NCBI GenBank assembly: GCA_938003595.1
Contig: CALKYH010000037.1
Span: forward strand, 1-13,618
DNA: 13,618 nucleotides
From: an uncultured bacterium
Lineage (GTDB): Bacteria > Planctomycetota > Phycisphaerae > Phycisphaerales > UBA1924
Direction of reading: 5' to 3'
The notes under the pieces are model-generated. The model saw only the letters and a program-made list of their open reading frames with translations. It was not told the origin of the DNA and did no database searches. Every line of letters begins with the position of its first letter. Position 1 is the stretch's first letter. Positions 12,407 through 13,618 of this stretch are shown here, piece after piece. Position numbers and translations under genes: made by a program.

Positions 12407-13618
12407 TCAGTTGGGCTCCACCATCAGATAGCCGACCATCTCCAGGTGCAGCGCGGAGCAGAACTCCGAGCAGTAGAAGGGGAAGGTGCCGGGCGTGTCC
12501 GCGACGAACTCGATCGTCGCCGTCTCGCCGGGCTCGAGACTCAGGTTGATGTTGTACTGCGGCACCGCGAAGCCGTGCGTCGCGTCCACCGCGCGCTCCA
12601 GGTTCGTGATCCGCCACACGACCGTGTCGCCCTGCTTCACGCGCACATGCTCGGGCGTGAAGTGGCTCCGGACCGCCGTCATCCGCACCTCGGCCGTGTC
12701 GCCGCTGCGCGTGACGCCCTCCATCTTGGCCTTCGGCGCCATCGGATCCAGCGACTGCGTCATCGGATCCCAGCCGATCTCCGGGTACACCGCCCACGGC
12801 TTGAGCTTGTCCGCCTTCACGATCTGCGCGTAGTGCGGCTCGCCCACGCCCATCGGCATGTCGTAGATCACCGGCATGTCCGCGCCCTGACCACTGATGT
12901 CGAGGAGCTGGAAGTTCTGCGGCAGCAGCGGCCCGGTCTGGTAGAAACGGTCCACCGACCACTTGTTGAACGCGATCAGGTACCTCCCGTCCGGACTCAC
13001 CGTGTCGCCCTCGGCGACGCCGATGTGGCCCACGTTGTAGTGCACCGGCGTCTTGTGGACGAGCGTCCAGTCCGGCTCCGGAGTGCCCGCGCCGTAGGAG
13101 CCGCCCAGCGTCCAGCGCGCCACCGCCGAGTCCAGGAACAGCGAGGTGTACGCGTACCCGTCGGGGCCGAACTGCGTGTGCAGCGGCCCGAGGCCCACTT
13201 CCACCTGCGCCTCGACGACCGAGTCAAAGTCCAGGATCGGCACGCCGAACTCGTCCTTGCCCGAGTACTTCTTGGACGCGATCGCGTTCCTGAGCTTCTC
13301 GAAGGAGTACACCGTCACATGCGGATCCAGCTTGCCGGAGACGACGATCAGGTCGCCCTTGGGCGCCACATCGACGCCGTGCGGGCTGCGCGGCTCGGGC
13401 GTCATGTGCAGGATGCCCTCCGCGATCGAGGTCTGCAGCGTGATGACCGGGAAGCCCTTGATCATCTCGGCCTTCCCCGCCTTGAACAGCGCCTCCGCCT
13501 TCTTCCAGTCGATGATGTGCAGGAAGTCCGTCGCGTTGCGGCTGACGCCCGCCTCGAAAGGCGGCTTCTTGTCCTCGATGCCGCCCGTGGCCATCTCGGT
13601 GTTGATCGAGTTCATGAA
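12407..13618 (-). CDS. nosZ: NosZ, nitrous oxide reductase, clade II (C-terminal part)
   Basis: NosZ reduces N2O to N2 in the periplasm with a catalytic CuZ cluster and an electron-accepting CuA site. The gene runs off the right edge, leaving about 404 C-terminal residues; the N-terminus and export signal (Sec or Tat) are outside. Visible CuZ-type histidines lie in SPHGVDV, GPLHTQF, TPVHYNVGH and GEPHYAQI of the seven-bladed propeller. The cupredoxin domain carries the CuA ligands: His in DATHGF and the block YCSEFCSALHLEM (12439-12474), with two Cys, His and Met. Glu in C-S-E-F-C and Ser after the second Cys fit clade II enzymes; clade I enzymes typically have CSWFCHALHMEM. The stop is TGA 12407-12409. 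It is the first visible gene of the nos operon, and any promoter lies outside the window. Confidence 0.97.
   Translation of the reverse strand, partial: FMNSINTEMATGGIEDKKPPFEAGVSRNATDFLHIIDWKKAEALFKAGKAEMIKGFPVITLQTSIAEGILHMTPEPRSPHGVDVAPKGDLIVVSGKLDPHVTVYSFEKLRNAIASKKYSGKDEFGVPILDFDSVVEAQVEVGLGPLHTQFGPDGYAYTSLFLDSAVARWTLGGSYGAGTPEPDWTLVHKTPVHYNVGHIGVAEGDTVSPDGRYLIAFNKWSVDRFYQTGPLLPQNFQLLDISGQGADMPVIYDMPMGVGEPHYAQIVKADKLKPWAVYPEIGWDPMTQSLDPMAPKAKMEGVTRSGDTAEVRMTAVRSHFTPEHVRVKQGDTVVWRITNLERAVDATHGFAVPQYNINLSLEPGETATIEFVADTPGTFPFYCSEFCSALHLEMVGYLMVEPN

Noticed and set aside
12318..12962. N-terminal extension of the nosB-like frame into nosZ
   Set aside because: The extension overlaps the nosZ coding region on the same strand in another frame and is Arg/Gly-rich. 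The TTG at 12317 has a good ribosome binding site and begins the conserved-looking protein.

Overview
This is a GC-rich window, probably from a planctomycete of the Phycisphaerae type. That placement is an inference. It rests on (i) two large secreted proteins ending in paired dockerin-like modules with the signature ADLN-x-VVS-x-FN, (ii) a PEP-CTERM-like tail ending in RRRR on one of them, and (iii) a clade II ('atypical') nitrous oxide reductase operon. The window has no phage, insertion-sequence or CRISPR content that I can see.

Left part, plus strand (1-4052): the last 33 codons of an unidentified gene, a type I methionine aminopeptidase (map) with all five metal ligands, a 131-residue protein I do not recognise, and a secreted multidomain metalloprotease. 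The metalloprotease reads signal peptide, HAF-type repeats, an Asp-rich calcium-binding-like linker, a metzincin-like HELGH domain with Met-turn, and two dockerin-like modules. A candidate promoter and a strong stem-loop lie just upstream of it. A tRNA-Leu(UAA) gene on the minus strand (4062-4146) follows.

Middle (4324-8037, plus strand): a 1237-residue secreted, very repetitive surface protein. It has six copies of an R-[ML/LE/FE]-ESI-[ND]-S-[GA]-W module separated by two kinds of spacer that alternate A-B-A-B-A. Two dockerin-like modules and a hydrophobic/RRRR sorting tail follow.

Right part, minus strand (8050-13618): a compact nitrous oxide reduction operon in the order nosZ (3' part only, running off the window), nosB-like, nosD, nosF, nosY, nosL. 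NosZ is the catalytic copper enzyme reducing N2O to N2. NosD, NosF and NosY form the periplasmic/ABC machine needed for CuZ maturation. NosL is a Cu(I)-binding lipoprotein that delivers copper. NosB is a clade II membrane protein of unknown function. The last four junctions overlap by 1, 4, 4 and 4 bases, so translation of nosB through nosL is probably coupled. The nosG, nosC1, nosC2 and nosH genes that lie between nosD and nosF in Wolinella succinogenes are absent here. The operon ends 12 bases from the convergent end of the repeat protein gene.

No wholly new system is evident. The points most worth following are the conserved-looking His/Met loop of the NosB-like protein, the C-terminal membrane anchor on NosD, the alternating two-spacer repeat design of the surface protein, and the HAF-metzincin-dockerin fusion with a substituted zinc motif.
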